From positions 45,038,501-45,102,500 of the forward strand of contig NC_090989.1 in NCBI RefSeq assembly GCF_041146395.1: a DNA stretch of 64,000 nucleotides, given 5' to 3'. A program made the translations under genes and the position numbers. Positions 46,990-60,339 of the stretch are shown here, piece after piece (positions within the stretch are counted from its first letter, which is position 1; every line of letters begins with the position of its first letter). The notes below the pieces were generated by a model that saw only the letters and a program-made list of their open reading frames with translations, did not search any database and was not told the origin of the DNA. Source of the stretch: Eulemur rufifrons. Lineage: Eukaryota > Chordata > Mammalia > Primates > Lemuridae.

Positions 46990-49690
46990 CCACCATAAGT
47001 TTGCCTAAACAATGTTTTCAAGAGGCTGATATTTTTCTATATTGAATTCTTGTTAACATTAATTTGTTTAGCAAAGCTTTTTTCATAGATGTTACACACA
47101 GAACACTGGTCAGTTCTAGAACTGAATTCTGAATGAATGGGGTCTGATGTTTCCCAGCAGTCAGAAGATATTTTTCTGCTGTCATTATTCTTTCTGATGT
47201 ATATTAATTATCCACACAGTCCCATTTCAGTTATATTGTCTCAATTTTTAAAACATGGTGCCAATAATGCTCACATTATAGTAACAGTACCTAATACAGA
47301 GTTAACTATAGTACATATTAAGTATTCAATAAATACTTTTTGGATATAATTGAGTTGAATTAAATCAGGTAATAGGTTAAGTTTTATATGGACTAGTTCA
47401 CCTTATTGGTTGAAGAATACTGTTGGTTCAAGGTTGGAATTATGTTTTAAATTTAGCTGGACATGATACAAGGGCCTAAATAAAACATAGATACAAGATT
47501 GGAATGTTTTGCTGAATACTACCATTGCAAAAAGAAATAAGTCATGTAAAAAGGTGGATGAAGGTAGCATTAACTTTTAAAACCTGGAAACAAATTAAGA
47601 AGTTAAGCTGCTAAATTTCAAACAAGTAGTAAGTGGCTTAACTTCTCTAAGCCTTCAATTTATTCATCTGTAAAATCATGATGAAATTATTTTAATCCAG
47701 CAATTAGAGAGCTACTTTGATAAACTAGCAGGTATTATTGGGAGCAGTCAGATAATATTAAATTAATTATGAAAAGTTACCAAACATGTCTATTTGCATA
47801 TTATTTTGTAGAATTAAATTAAAATACGTGTATAGAAAAGGTTCTGGAAAGACTCACAGTACATAAGAATGGGTAACAGTGGCTGTCTTTGGTCAGGTGA
47901 GATGCTTAGATCACCCCAACATTAAACAGATATTTATTGTGCTTTTTACAATGTGGCTCTTTGTACATTAATGTTTCAACTTTCCATATTAAAAACAGTT
48001 CAAAGCAGAAATAATTATTGAAAGTCAATTAAAAATTAAAACACAAAAAAGTACTTTTTCCCCCTGTTCCTGCCAAATTCTGAAAAAGCAGACCAAAATG
48101 AGTAAAGGAGTAAAAATTTACCATGAACAAATGCCAAATACTGAAGATATCCATTTATTTTTTATGATAAATCATTACTTAGACTAAATTATAATGTTAA
48201 TCAACTTGCTTTTACTTACACTCTTTGTGCAAAAACTTTTTGTAGTCAAAGTGTGTAGAATTCTTGTCAAAAGTTGCCTAGAAATCAGAAATGCTTTTGC
48301 TTAGACTCCTTGGAAGAGATGGTCATTGTAATTGCAAGGAATGTAAGAGCCTCCTTGGGGTTGATATCTGGGGTCCTTCGAATCAGAGACATAATGCAAA
48401 CATATGCAGAAGTGTTTCATGTGGTCCACATAAATTGTTGGGAAAGCTCTTTTCCTGATGAAATTTGTATTGTGAAAAATCTCTCTCCACAAGTAAAAAG
48501 AATGGGACTTGAATAAGTGATAATGCATAGTGCTACAAAGAGTCCTTTAAGAGCCTTTGGTTTGAGGGCTGTTTTATCAGAGACCTTATGTACTCAATGA
48601 CATCAAATATGGGGGAGGGGGTAAAAAAACAGTCATATTAGCTTGCTAGTTAATTTTATTTTGTTAGAAGTTTATTTTTATTTGAAATTTCCAATTTAAG
48701 CATTTACATTGATAAGATTAACAGCATCTGCTTGTAGAGGAACTGTTTATTAATATAGTAGGTGTAACACACAGGCATTTGATAAACTAATAGGTGTTAT
48801 TGGAGACATTCATATGAAAATCACAGGAAAGAAGATAGATTTTGTTGAGAAGAGTCAGGTCTTATCAGAAGGATTAATTGACATCAGGACCCCACAACGG
48901 AAATAGAGAACATGAAGTTGTGGTAGAGAGAGAAGTGCATAGGGTGTCATTAATCCTGAGTTTAAGGCTAGCTAGGCTGTCATTATTGTGACCTCAGATA
49001 AGTAATTTAACTTCCTTGAACCCAAGTTTTCTTATTTCTTAAGTATAAATAATAATAACTGATGCTTCCCCTACCCATGGTAGGATTTGACTCTGATAAT
49101 ATAGGGTTCTCCCAGGAAATGCATGTCACTCATCTTAAGACAGGAAAAGAGAGAGACTTTTGAACACAAAAGAGAGAGGGAATTTCTCCATTTTCAGAGT
49201 TGGACAAGGGAGATGGAGAATGAGCAGGTGATGCTGGGCCTATGTAGTGAAGACCCCTTTGTATCCAGACACCCTGGCACTATAGATGAGAATTAAGGGA
49301 CATGTCTGTGGGGGTACTATCTAAAAGAGCTTTAGGAACTATGTTTCTAACTTTGGTGAGAGGCCCAATCTATAGTAGCATTAATCTGATCATAATACTT
49401 GACAGAGTCTTGTTCCACTCCAAACGTGGAGAATCTAGTGCTAAATCACCTGTATTGTTCTACAATAGCGGAAAACAGGGAAACTCCCTGGTGGTCTGAG
49501 CATACTTTCTAGCATCTCTCCTTGAGGAGATTGTAATCAAGTTGCTCAACTTCTTGAACTGCAGAAGAATCCATCTCTTGCAGTTATCACAGAAAGGGAA
49601 ACCCTGAGAAGAGAAACATTCTTGAAATAAGTGGGATGAGAGCCTGGATTTATTTGAATATTAAAGTGAGTGTGCCCTATTTTGTAAAAC
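46990..49690. other. Intergenic stretch with two MIR traces, no gene
   Basis: Sense MIR traces are visible at about 47610-47690 ('agtggcttaacttctctaag', 'tattcatctgtaaaatcatg') and 48950-49065 ('gtgacctcagataagtaatt'). Otherwise nothing recognised; frames are under 82 codons. Confidence 0.5.
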
Positions 49691-49696
49691 TAATGA

Positions 49697-49699
<3 letters not shown>

Positions 49700-49727
<28 letters not shown>
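49700..49727. repeat. (GT)14 microsatellite
   Basis: An uninterrupted GT dinucleotide run, followed by an imperfect ATGTGT. Likely length-variable between individuals. Confidence 0.95.
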
Positions 49728-49733
<6 letters not shown>

Positions 49734-49933
49734 TTTGGAAACTCTAAATCATTATGAAAAACCTTTATATACTCCTTTGACTATATTACTTCAACAGGTG
49801 AGAAATTCAGACGTTGGGAGTAATATATAGAGGATAAAAAATAATGAAAACCATTGAAGGATTGGTGAGAAGTAACACCTGAAATGGAGAGATTTCATTT
49901 ATTTCAAGAAAAGATATGTGGCAGAAGGAAGGT

Positions 49934-50262
49934 GTTATGAACTGAATTGTTTCTCTCTCAAATTCATGTGTTGAAGCCCTACCCCCAGTGTGACTGTGTT
50001 TAGAGATAGGGCCTATATGGAGGTAACTAAAGTTCAATAAAGTTGTAAGGGTGAGTCCCTAATCCTGTTGTACTGGTGTGCTTATAACAAGAGAAGAAGA
50101 CGCCAGAGCTCACTCTCTCTGTGAGGACACAGAGAGACGGCAGCTATGTGCAAAACAGGACGAGAGGCTTCACCAGAAACCAACCCTGATGGCACTTTGA
50201 TCATGGACTTCTAGCCTCCCTGAACTATGAGAAAATAAATTTCTATTGTTTAAGAAGAAAGA
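49934..50262 (+). mobile_element. MLT1-type MaLR LTR, sense, 3' end truncated
   Basis: It starts TGTTATGAACTGAATTG and carries 'attcatgtgttgaagcccta', 'tagagatagggcctatatgg', 'gaaaataaatttctattgttt', the usual MLT1 series. The final part after the AATAAA is missing. No internal coding sequence. Confidence 0.75.
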
Positions 50263-50704
50263 GCATATTTGCATATTTGCTCCATTGAAGAAGGATATAA
50301 TGAGTTTTATATTCCCTGTAAATTAACATTAAGTCCTATTGTTTAAATATTGGAGGACTTGCCTTATCCTCAATATTGCAATTCTTTTTATGTTAATGAC
50401 ATAAATTCTTGTGTCCTAGATAAATAGTAATTTGAATAAATCAATATCAAGAAAAAGAACATGTTCCAACTTCCCCAAACGGGGGTGGACTTAGAAAGAT
50501 ATGGCCAGGTGTCGCATGGAGCTCGTCCCAAAGGGGTGATTCACATTTTTTCTTTGTGACTTATTCAACTCAGTCTTACCAGAATCCTTGGTGCTATAAC
50601 TCCTGAGAAGATTAATCTAATAGGTATATGTACGGGGGAGTGGTAGAATTTGCACATCAATATGTACATTGTAGGCTTCCAAACAAATTCAAAGCTAAAG
50701 TGTT

Positions 50705-51041
<337 letters not shown>

Positions 51042-51059
51042 TAAAGTGTTATAATTAGG

Positions 51060-52550
51060 TTAGGAATCAGGGCCAAATGATAGAGGAATAGCTTTTCTTC
51101 TCTTCATTCAGAAAACTTCTTATGTTAGGACTTGAGTTATTAAGCTTGGTTAGCTTGGTCTCGTTCGATAAACTATATCCTCCTTTGAGATTAATTTCCT
51201 AGTAAAACTGTTTATGTTTGCTATTACAGACTGATGATGGTTTTTAGCCCATTCTAATACACTTGTAAAGAAATGCTCTCTGACAGTTTGTTATTGCCAG
51301 GCTAATGAAATTGCCTGAGTGTTTGGTTACAAATGGCCTACGGTTAGCCCCATTGGTTTTGGCATATAAAATCCTCCTATTAAAAAAAAAAAAAAAACCT
51401 TACTTTTTCTAAGTCCCGATCAGTGGTTTTGGCAAACACACATCATTCTATCCCCAACACCGATCTCAGTGCCTGGCACTTTAAAGTGTTCAGTAAATTA
51501 TTACTATTATTAGGTTATCTATAATTCAGTCCTATTGTGGGGAAGTGTTACATGTTTATTTTTTTCTTCACATGGGAAAAGACATTTTCTCCAACTGGGC
51601 AGTATACAAGAAACATTTTGAATGCTAGGAAAGGAAAATAACAATGATTTTCTAGAAATTATGTGTTAAGATAATGCAAAGCAAAAAGGAATTTTGAAAA
51701 ACAGCCACGACCTTTACATGTTTTTATTTCTTAATCTCTGCTGCCTAATATATTTTACCAACTACCTACTGGGTTGTTCCTTTTGGTTATTCAGTACATC
51801 CTGAGCAAAACTCATTCTTCAATGCCCTACCTGCTGAATCCAAATTCTCTGCAGTTTTCAATGAACGATCACCTTCCTGGTCAGCCATGCTTTAAGCCTT
51901 AGCGATATCTTCAACCAATTTCTCATTTTTTGTTCAATTTATCCAAAATTCACTGATACCAACTAATTCATTCTTTGAAATAATACATATTTATCCATTA
52001 TGTCCAGTTCTGCCATTCTGTTGCTATATTGCAGTTTTGGTCCAGGTTCCTATCACTTCTCTTCTATCTAACTGCCTACGGTTACCCTCCACTAAGCTGC
52101 ACTCATCTTAAGCTGCCATTTGCAGATACATTTGCCTGAAATAACTCTTTTGTTATATTATTTCTCCCCCAATTGCCTTCAGTGGTATGTCCTTGAAATT
52201 TCAAGTAAGCTCCTTGAATGCAGGGAATTACCATATTTCCATGAGTCTGAGGGCCATTCAGTAACATTTGTTTATGAAAAAAAATACAGCTGAAAGGTTA
52301 ACAGAAATTCTAATTGCAGAAATATTAAAATTGGGGGGAAAATCATCTAAAAACCAAGGACATCTAGTACTTCCTTCATCTCTATAACTCTAGAAACTAG
52401 CCCAGTGCCTATTACATAGTCAATATTACTAATTATTTTATCATTGCTTTTTTATTATTAATGTTAATATTACTAAGTAAATATTAATTGATGACAAGTA
52501 AATACTATTGTTTTAAATCAATATGTAAAGTCTTTGGTTCTTGGTTTTAT
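51060..52550. other. Intergenic stretch with faint old-repeat traces
   Basis: 'agtgcctggcactttaaagt' at about 51470 and 'gcccagtgcctattacatag' at about 52400 look like the ends of sense L2 or MIR copies. An A-run is at 51381-51395. No gene recognised. Confidence 0.45.
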
Positions 52551-52644
52551 TCTGCCCATCTTTAAAATTGTATATTTTCTTTTTTAAAAAATTTATTTTA
52601 AAAAGTTGTAAATATTTATGGTGTATAACATGAAAAAAACATGG

Positions 52645-52908
52645 GTTTTTTTCTCTTTTTTTCTTTTTTATTTCAGCATATTATGGGGGTACAAATGTTT
52701 AGGTTACATATATGGCCTTTGCCACACCTGAGTCAGAGCGTCAAGCGTGTCCATCCCCCAGACGGTGTGCACCTCACCCATTAGGTGTGAATTTACCCAC
52801 CCCTCCTCCCCCCTCCCATCTGCCTGACATCTGATGAATGTTATTACTATATGTGCACATAAGTGTTGTTCAGTTAATACCAATTTGATGGTGAGTAGAT
52901 ATGCGTGG
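52645..52908 (-). mobile_element. Short strepsirrhine L1 3' end, antisense
   Basis: A T-rich tail (52645-52670) is followed by 'atgggggtacaaatgtttagg', 'cccccagacggtgtgcacct' and 'caatttgatggtgagtagat', which is the antisense 3' end also present in the 8.9-10.8 kb element. Strongly 5'-truncated; its 5' junction carries the inverted repeat at 52899-53016. Confidence 0.85.
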
Positions 52909-53016
52909 CTAGTATGTATCAATAAAAATCAAAAATTAAAAAACCATGTCAACATGATGTCAACATGATGGTTTTTTAATTTTTAATTTTTATCGATACA
53001 TACTAGCCACACATAT
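52899..53016. repeat. 49-bp inverted repeat at an L1 junction
   Basis: Left arm 52899-52947 and right arm 52968-53016 are complementary at 46 of 49 positions; all three differences are transitions. The 20-bp loop (52948-52967) contains most of a tandem pair of ATGTCAACATG. The right arm belongs to the older L1M; the left arm follows the 5' end of the younger L1. Confidence 0.95.
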
Positions 53017-53154
53017 TTATGGAGATGATGCTCATTAACATATTCATCACCTCACATACTTATTTTTTTGTGTTGAAACCATATGCTCGTTAGCATTAGT
53101 CATTAGTTTACTTTCCTGATCATGTAAATTTCTTCTTCTGAGCCCTTTTTGTTT

Positions 53155-55320
53155 TGTTTTATTTTGGGTGATCCCTGACTTCCAGACTGATATAATCCTT
53201 CTTTCCCCTCAGTTCTGAACTCTGATATTTGATTTTCAGTAGTTTGGCATTTTGTACCACTTATTAAGGTATAAACAGATAGAAAACATAATTATCTTAC
53301 CAGCTGGACTAGAACTTTACTTTCCAAAGGTATCTGTATATGTTTTAGGAAAATATCCTCATGAGTGTGAAAAAGAGGCTCCTGAACAGGGTCTGGAAGA
53401 AAAGGCAGAAAAAAATAAGAAAACTAATGAAGAGAACCTGACTTTTTCTTTTTTTTTTGACTTTGATAAAGGAGGAGTGACAGGAAGATAAAGGTAGAGC
53501 AACTTAAGCAGGTGACAGAAGGGAAGGGTAGAGGTTGGAGACAGGAGTGGAGTTGATGAGACTTTCAAAACACTGGCATGTCTAATATTCAGTTGTAATT
53601 TTTTTTTAGCATTGCTTTCACCTTAACCTGTTGGCATATGTGCAGCGTGCACAAAAGGCATTGTGCTAGAAGGGTTAATTTTGTGAAAATATCATAGATA
53701 TGATGTCTAGATTATCTGGTATGGAATAGGGACGACATATGTAAAACCTAAAGATGGTCCATAAGTTGGAATAGTAGAAAGAGGAGCTTGAAGTAGACGT
53801 AACAGAAAAGCCGCCCACCCCTATTCTTCATGCCGCCGCTGATTTGAGTTGCATCTGTTTCCTTTGTCTTCCCTATAAGAACCTATTAGCAAAGACCTTG
53901 ACTTTTGTTCTTTTTTTATACTTCCTGCTTTGTCACTTGAGTATGAAACTCATAAGATATATTTAAAAAAATGACCATTTCATTGATGCAGAAAGACAAT
54001 TCAGATATACAATGTGACTGAGGATGAGTTTGATTTTACATATTTACCTCAATCTCAATCCTTAGAAAAACATCTCTAATATTTCCTAATATGCAAATAA
54101 AGCTTTGTTCATAATTAATAATTCCTATCACTTATTAGTATAAACTAATAGAATATCCATGAGCAACTGAATAAGAATGTGGTTGAGAGAGTATAGCAAT
54201 TAATGGTGCTTTATATGGGCAGGAAAAAACATTTACCTTGAGAAAAATTCAGATGGGTGTTTTTGCTTAACATTCATTATCTTGCTTAATATAGTTCAGT
54301 ATCATTGTTCACCAGTTTGATACTATCTAGGCTCTAGATGGTTTTTTGTTTTTTTTTTTTTTTGAGGAGGCATGTGGGTGTTGTATTGCTGAGTTTCTCC
54401 AAGGAGCAGTTTATAAAAAAGCTATAAGATTAATGAATATGAACTTCCTCCAGTGATGTGAGTAGATAGGAACTGTGGGAAACAGACCTATAAAGAATGC
54501 AGTGCTGGTTAACTTGAGCCCAGACTCTCCTCCACCCCCAATGCTTACAGCTACAAGAATTCAAGGGACATTTATAAATCTACTGAAGCAATTTAAGCTA
54601 GAGTTCCACAATTCACTCAATAAGTAATATTCATCATCTGCTATATGGAAGCGTAGTATTGGGCACTGAGTGGAAAGCAAATATGAGCAAAATATGATCT
54701 TATATTTAAGGATTTTATAATCTAGACTCAAAAATCTAGTTTATAATATAAGCATGAAATTAATAATATCACAAAAGGCCCTAAGAGAAGCTCAAACAAC
54801 GAGCTTCAGGTTCAGAGAAGGACATGTCATTTCTGGTGGCTTGATCTGGGGACATGAGATTTGAGGTGCATCCTCACATTGAGTTGGAGACACAACTTTG
54901 GTTGTCACAACTCAGGGGAGGGTAGTCCTGGCATCTACTGAGAGAGGTCAGGGGTGCTGCTAAATATCCTACACCGCACAGGATAGCCTCTGACAAGGAA
55001 TTACCTGGCTCAAAATGTCAACAGTGTTGAGGATGGGAAAACATAGTTTATATAACACTTAATTCAATTGTGTAATTATAACAAGTAAAACAGATTTGGG
55101 AAAAGAGACCACTGATTGTTAATAAATGTAAATCTCAGCTAGTGGCAATACAATTTAATGAGTAAACAGGAAAGTATTCTATCAGCCATAAGCATTTAAC
55201 ATTTCCTGCCCAGCAGCCAATATATTTACACAGGTAGGCAGTGCACTGTGTAATCTTGAGTGTTGTTTTAGTGAACATTAATGAAGGAAGCTTTTACTAA
55301 GCTTGTATTTTCCTGAACAA
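53155..55320. other. Intergenic stretch with no recognised gene
   Basis: Only T-runs (about 53448-53458 and 54350-54363) stand out. The frame 53252-53491 is Lys/Glu-rich and low complexity. Confidence 0.5.
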
Positions 55321-55329
55321 ACTATCTAT

Positions 55330-55670
55330 CTTCCTATTGCTGGAATTTTGCATACATTCTTCTCTATCCCTTTGCTACTCTTCCACCTGACAAACTTATC
55401 TTTCAAGTCCCAGCTTAAATATCATATTCAAGGGCAAACTTCTCCCCATTGTCCATATAGTCAGTTGGTCTAGCAATTTCTTCATACCTCATGCACAACA
55501 TACTTCATAGAGAATGGTAATTATTTATAACGTATGTTTCTTCTACAGTTAGAGTGTAGAACCCTAGCTCTTTGAAGCTAGGGTTCATGTTTTCATCTGT
55601 GCATCACTGGTACTTATAGTATTTGACACACAAATAAGCAACCAACATACATTGATTTAGTAAATGAATG
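55330..55670 (+). repeat. L2 LINE 3' end, sense
   Basis: 'ctttcaagtcccagcttaaat', 'cttcatacctcatgcacaac', 'agagtgtagaaccctagctc' and 'atcactggtacttatagtat' follow the sense L2 3' region. An 11-bp perfect stem with a 6-nt loop lies at 55559-55586. Confidence 0.75.
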
Positions 55671-55699
55671 AGGAGGGATGGAAAAATGACATGTATACT

Positions 55700-55910
55700 A
55701 AAGATACAAAATAGTCTATTTTTGATGAAAAGGAAGGCATGCATGAAAGAAGAATAAAAGATCAGACTGCAAAGATATTTGGGAGTTAGATTATAGAGTG
55801 CTTTCAAGATCTGCAATTTGTGGTTTATCTGGAGGGATTTAGAGAAAACAGAATGTGTTTTTTCTTTTTGTTTTTTTTTATTAAGAGGTGACATAAAATG
55901 ACACTGTAGA
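55700..55910 (-). repeat. L2-like fragment, antisense
   Basis: 'ggagttagattatagagtgc' and 'ggagggatttagagaaaac' resemble the antisense L2 body; diverged. Confidence 0.4.
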
Positions 55911-55914
55911 AACA

Positions 55915-58370
55915 TTAATCTGTGGAGGTATTAGAAAGTATTTGGCAATTACAAAGCATTTAATCTTAATGTATATGAGGCTTATGTAAATACTGTGGGT
56001 TTCAGTGCTGAAGAGAGCATGTGAACTCAGTTTAGGGTCACTCCCAAGCCTGGAGGAGTAATGAGAAGGAGGCAGCAGAATATCATCATAATCACACTAC
56101 TTGTCCCAGGGGATCTGTGTATTCTACTGTAAGAGTGGGAATAGATCAAAGTGGGGAAACCATTTCAAGGAATCTGGATAAGCATTAGAACTGACCAAAG
56201 TCAGGCTTGCCCTGGACGGAAGTGTCTGTGCCTCTCCTCGGAGGTGTGCTTTTTGGTCTATTCCATGGGGGCATTGCTATTTGTATCTGGGTTATCATAG
56301 AAGAATCTGGTAGCTCTAGTTTCTGCCTACTCATCTTTGCCATCTTCCTTTTTATAGCTACAATACTTCTTTTCCTTTTGGGGGATCCTCTCTTCTTTAG
56401 ATAGTTCTGCTATACATACCGATCATTGCACTCCTATCCTGTCTTCCCAGACACATGACTCAGGCTGAGCCAATTGTGGGTAGTTATTATTGACGGTGGT
56501 GCACATATCAACCAAACCAGGCCAATCAGAATTCTTCCCCAGAACTTCACAGTGGGAGGTGAAGAAGAATTGCTTTCTTCCACTTAGCATATAAACTGTA
56601 AGGATGAGGGCCTGGATTGTCAGAGGCCATCCTCTCATGCATGGAGAGAGACTGTGTGGAGTTGAAAATACAGAAGCCAAATGCAAAGAGAAGCAGAGAC
56701 CAACACTGTGGTGGCACTGAGACCTCTGAGTCAGTCTCTGAGTCACTGGTCTCTGTGGCTTCTCTTCCAAGTTAATGATCTATCTCAGTATGCTTCCTAA
56801 CCAGATGAGAAAACTCAATTCTCTTTCCACTTAAGTTAATTTTTGTTAGGTTGTGGTCACACGTAAATCAAAGGAATCTGAACTAATAGAGTTATTCTCT
56901 ACCTCAGGGTATAATAATACAAGGGAGCATGCGTGTAGGAGTAGGCTGGGATCTGAAATGCCAGCTCTTATTGCTGTGCAAAATTTCCTTCGCTATTGAT
57001 CAATGACACAGAGTTAGGAATAATTCACCTTGGTTCTCTACCATCTCTAAATTTCTTTCAAAATCCAACAAAAGTATTGAGATTCAAAACATGAAAGCTT
57101 TAAATGCTAATAACAAAAGGGTTCAAAACATTTCAATTACGAAGAAGCATTTTGTTCTTCCTCTATATTGCCTCAGTGGTGACTCAGAGCATGTGCCGTC
57201 CTAACGTAGTCCGGTCATCAGGTCCAGATGTGGCTCCTCTTGTTTGGACACTTAAGAACCACAGACAGGTTTTCTCCTAGTCTCTCCAGTCCTCAGTGGA
57301 CAACAAGGGAAAAAGGACAGGAAAATAGCGCACTCACTCTGACTTGGAGAGGGAAGAATGGAGACAGCCAGCCGTCAGCGGGCTGTGGGAGTTCTGAAAT
57401 CCAAAAGAGTAGACATCAGGAGTAGACGCGGGGTGAGAGAGCTTCCTTAATTCTTTGGGCTGTGATTCTGTTCTCTGCAGGAGCCTATTTGTCCATAGGT
57501 CTTTGCAGGGTGTGTCCTTTTTTCTTTCTTTCTCAGTGGATCTGGAGTGAACGTTGGGAACACATGCCCTCCTTGGGGGCTGAATAGCTCTCTCAGCCCA
57601 TTCTCATGAAGGAAGCTTGGAGGTTCAAGATGTTTTCAATCAAATGCTTTTTTAATCAAAGTTCCAGGTTTTTATTTTTATTTTTTGGCAAATCAATCCA
57701 TTAAGAACAGTCTTTTGATCTATTCACCTCAAATAAATCTATACCAGTAACTACACTGAAAACTCCTTTTGAAGCATGATTCTCACATCTGCTTTATTTC
57801 TCTGCTTCTCCATAAGCATGCCTCGCTTTCTCTAGGCTACCTTAGGGCTACTGAGCTTAAATGGGAAGATTTTCCCCTTACTGTGACTTTACCTAGAAGC
57901 ACTTTAATCAGCTACCGAGTTTTTGTTGGGTATTTGTCACTCAAAGCCTTTCTAGTGCTGCTTTTTTTACTTTCGGGGTATAGAAGCAGTTGATTTTCCA
58001 GCCTTAGAGTTCCTGAATTTCTGGCCCTTCACTACAAACTCCCTTACAGTCTGCTTCCAAATGGTCAATTCTTTCTGAGTTCATTTTCTTCTGGCAGTAC
58101 CTTGCTAAACACAGCAAAAAGCCACCAATACATAGAACTAAAGCTCTATTTTTTTTCTACCCTTTTCCTCTAAACTCCTGGCTCAACAGCCATGTGAGCT
58201 GACCTCCAAGTCACTGTGTGCAATGGTTTTATCAAACATTTTACCACTGTAAAACACATAGCATTACCATTTCAGCTACTATTATCAGTTTCCCTGCTCT
58301 TCATTACCCACTAAGCAAATTCACATATTTTAGGTGGTTTTTGTACCAACATCTCATCTTTAGGTACTAG
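55915..58370. other. Intergenic stretch, unassigned
   Basis: Part of it (about 56450-56900: 'ctcaggctgagccaattgtg', 'ccaaaccaggccaatcagaa', 'gaatctgaactaatag') has the look of an ancient LTR-like interspersed repeat, family not assigned. Otherwise nothing recognised; frames are under 116 codons. Confidence 0.4.
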
Positions 58371-58379
58371 TTTTTTCTT

Positions 58380-58865
58380 TCAGTTAGGATAATTAATGCT
58401 AGCTACCATACTAGACATTCTGAATTTCAGTGCTTACATTAACACAACAAAGGCTTGATCTTATTCACATCAATATTCAGAAGAGCTGGTGGTCAGGAGA
58501 TGGGAAGTGCTGCTCCACAGAGTCTCTTGGGAAACCAGGCTAATGGAGGCAACACTATCTGGTAGCTACACCACCAGGAGCAGTTGGCCTTTGAGGTCTC
58601 CTTGGCACAGGAGGATAAGATGAGGGGGCACACCAATTCCCCTCAGGCCTGGAGTTATAAATATTATTTCTACTCATGGTCTATTTGCCTTAACTAGGTG
58701 CCTGAATGTAACCTAAGGGAGGCCGGGAAACATCAGGGAGCATGTGGAATAGATGGTGAGCCCTAACTGTCTCTGCTCCTGGAAGCTACTGTGGGAATAT
58801 GCAGATGTAAAGAGAAGGCTGGGCATTGGACAGGAATAATCTGGCAGGAAACCGTCTGGTAGTCA
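58380..58865 (-). repeat. Ancient interspersed repeat, antisense, family not assigned
   Basis: 'ccagttaggataattaatgc'-like start, 'gtgctgctccacagagtctc', 'ccaggctaatggaggcaaca' and a following 'cctggaagctactgtggga' resemble a known mammalian repeat layout, but I cannot name it with confidence. Confidence 0.35.
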
Positions 58866-58869
58866 TTAG

Positions 58870-59225
58870 TTCTGTTCAACAAATATTTCCAGTTCTCTTT
58901 GCCAGCATATTGTACTTCTCTATTTCCCTGGAGTTAGAGTGGTTATGTGCTTTGGCCATTCATTGCTTTGGGCAATGAAATGTGAACAGAAGAATATGTT
59001 TCTTCCAGGCGGACTCTTTAAGCAGTTTGCTGTATGCTGTCTTTCCATCTGCCTCGATGACCAGCAGTGTTGTGGATAGAGGTTGCTTCATTAGCCTGGA
59101 TACCCAAGTGAGCACGACAGGAAGCAGAGGACCAGCCAAACCATAACTGACGTGTAACGAGAACGTGAAATAAATCCCAGCTTTATGTCACTGGGATGTG
59201 CATGGTTGTTTATCACTGAAATATA
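58870..59225 (+). mobile_element. MaLR/MLT-type LTR remnant, sense
   Basis: 'agaacgtgaaataaatccca' then 'tgtcactgggatgtgcatgg' and 'ttgtttatcac' are the usual 3' end of an MLT-type LTR (polyadenylation signal then ...cactgagattttggggttgtttgttac). The 5' part is diverged. Confidence 0.6.
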
Positions 59226-59229
59226 TTTC

Positions 59230-60335
59230 ATTCCATTATGACTGATAGTGCGTTTTCTCATCTTTGTTTCTTTACTCCCAGGGACACAGCAAGTGCCCAC
59301 TGAAGGAATTTTTAACCGATTTCTCTGTTTGTTTTACTACGGTTTCTCTTGGATACCTCTATGTCTTTTATTAGCAATGATGTTCCCAAGCAATAGAATC
59401 AAATCTTCTAATCATTCCCTGGATAGTATTCAAGCTACTCGTAATTCACAACCTGGAGCTGTAATAAAGAACATGGGGAAGGACCACCAGTGGCTCTTGT
59501 TAGCCTTGCCTTCAAAGCAACACTTCTCTCTGCAAGTGAGTTTTAGCAAAATGTTCTTCAAATGTAAACCCATTCATTCCTTCCCTTTCTTTCGTGATTT
59601 CTCTCTCCCTTCTTCCTTGCCTCAACATTGTCCTTCCTCCATTTTGTTGGAGAAAAATTCTTTCTTCATTTTGATAACAGTACAATAAATATTAAAATCT
59701 TCTTAGGAAATAAGTGAAGTGGCTTGATTGTACACTTGAATTTAATTATAGGTAGAATTATAGAATGGAAAATTCACTAGATTTGGATTCAGGAAATTTG
59801 GGTTTGCAATTTAAAAGTGGTATTTACTCAATCCAGATTTACATATCTGAAGAGGTTTTTGCTTTTGAACTTTATACAGCAACAGAGAGATTAAATGGAA
59901 AGGATTGGATCTGCACAGAGTTATGAGAACTCTATGTGGTTTATAAAACATACCACTTAAGCAAAATTATATTTATAAATAATTTTGATATTTACTTTCA
60001 GTTCTTCTAGGTAGGAAAGTGGCAAAACCTGTAGGCAGGTGTGCAGGAAGGAACTGTGGCTAAAAGTTCCTTGCTGTTGCTGTCCAGATTCTCTTCTCTG
60101 TCATTGTCCCATTTTGAATCATCCAATGACTTTTATGATCCTTACTGTTATGACCCACTTAAATGTCCTGGAATAGTTTTTTTTTTTTTTCAACTTCAAA
60201 GAATTTCCAGTGTCTATGAAATTTTCTCAGACTTTAAATAGAAAGTCCTTATTGATTAAATATTGATTATTTCTAAAGAGCTAAACATCGTTGTTCTTAA
60301 TTTCATATAATTTAAGGTAAATAGGCCAGATCTCT
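59230..60335. other. Intergenic stretch, no recognised gene
   Basis: The plus frame 59248-59688 (146 codons) is open but has no recognised domain or splice context. Confidence 0.45.
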
Positions 60336-60339
60336 TCCA

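Larger units (their letters stand above)
52555..53150 (-). mobile_element. Old L1M 3' end, antisense, interrupted by a younger L1
   Basis: Left piece 52565-52640 ('gttgtaaatatttatggtgt', 'ataacatgaa') and right piece 52968-53150 ('catatttatggagatgatgc', 'attcatcacctcacatactt') are antisense L1M 3' UTR. Between them lie a younger L1 and an inverted duplication. The pieces overlap in consensus terms, so more than one event is involved. Confidence 0.65.
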
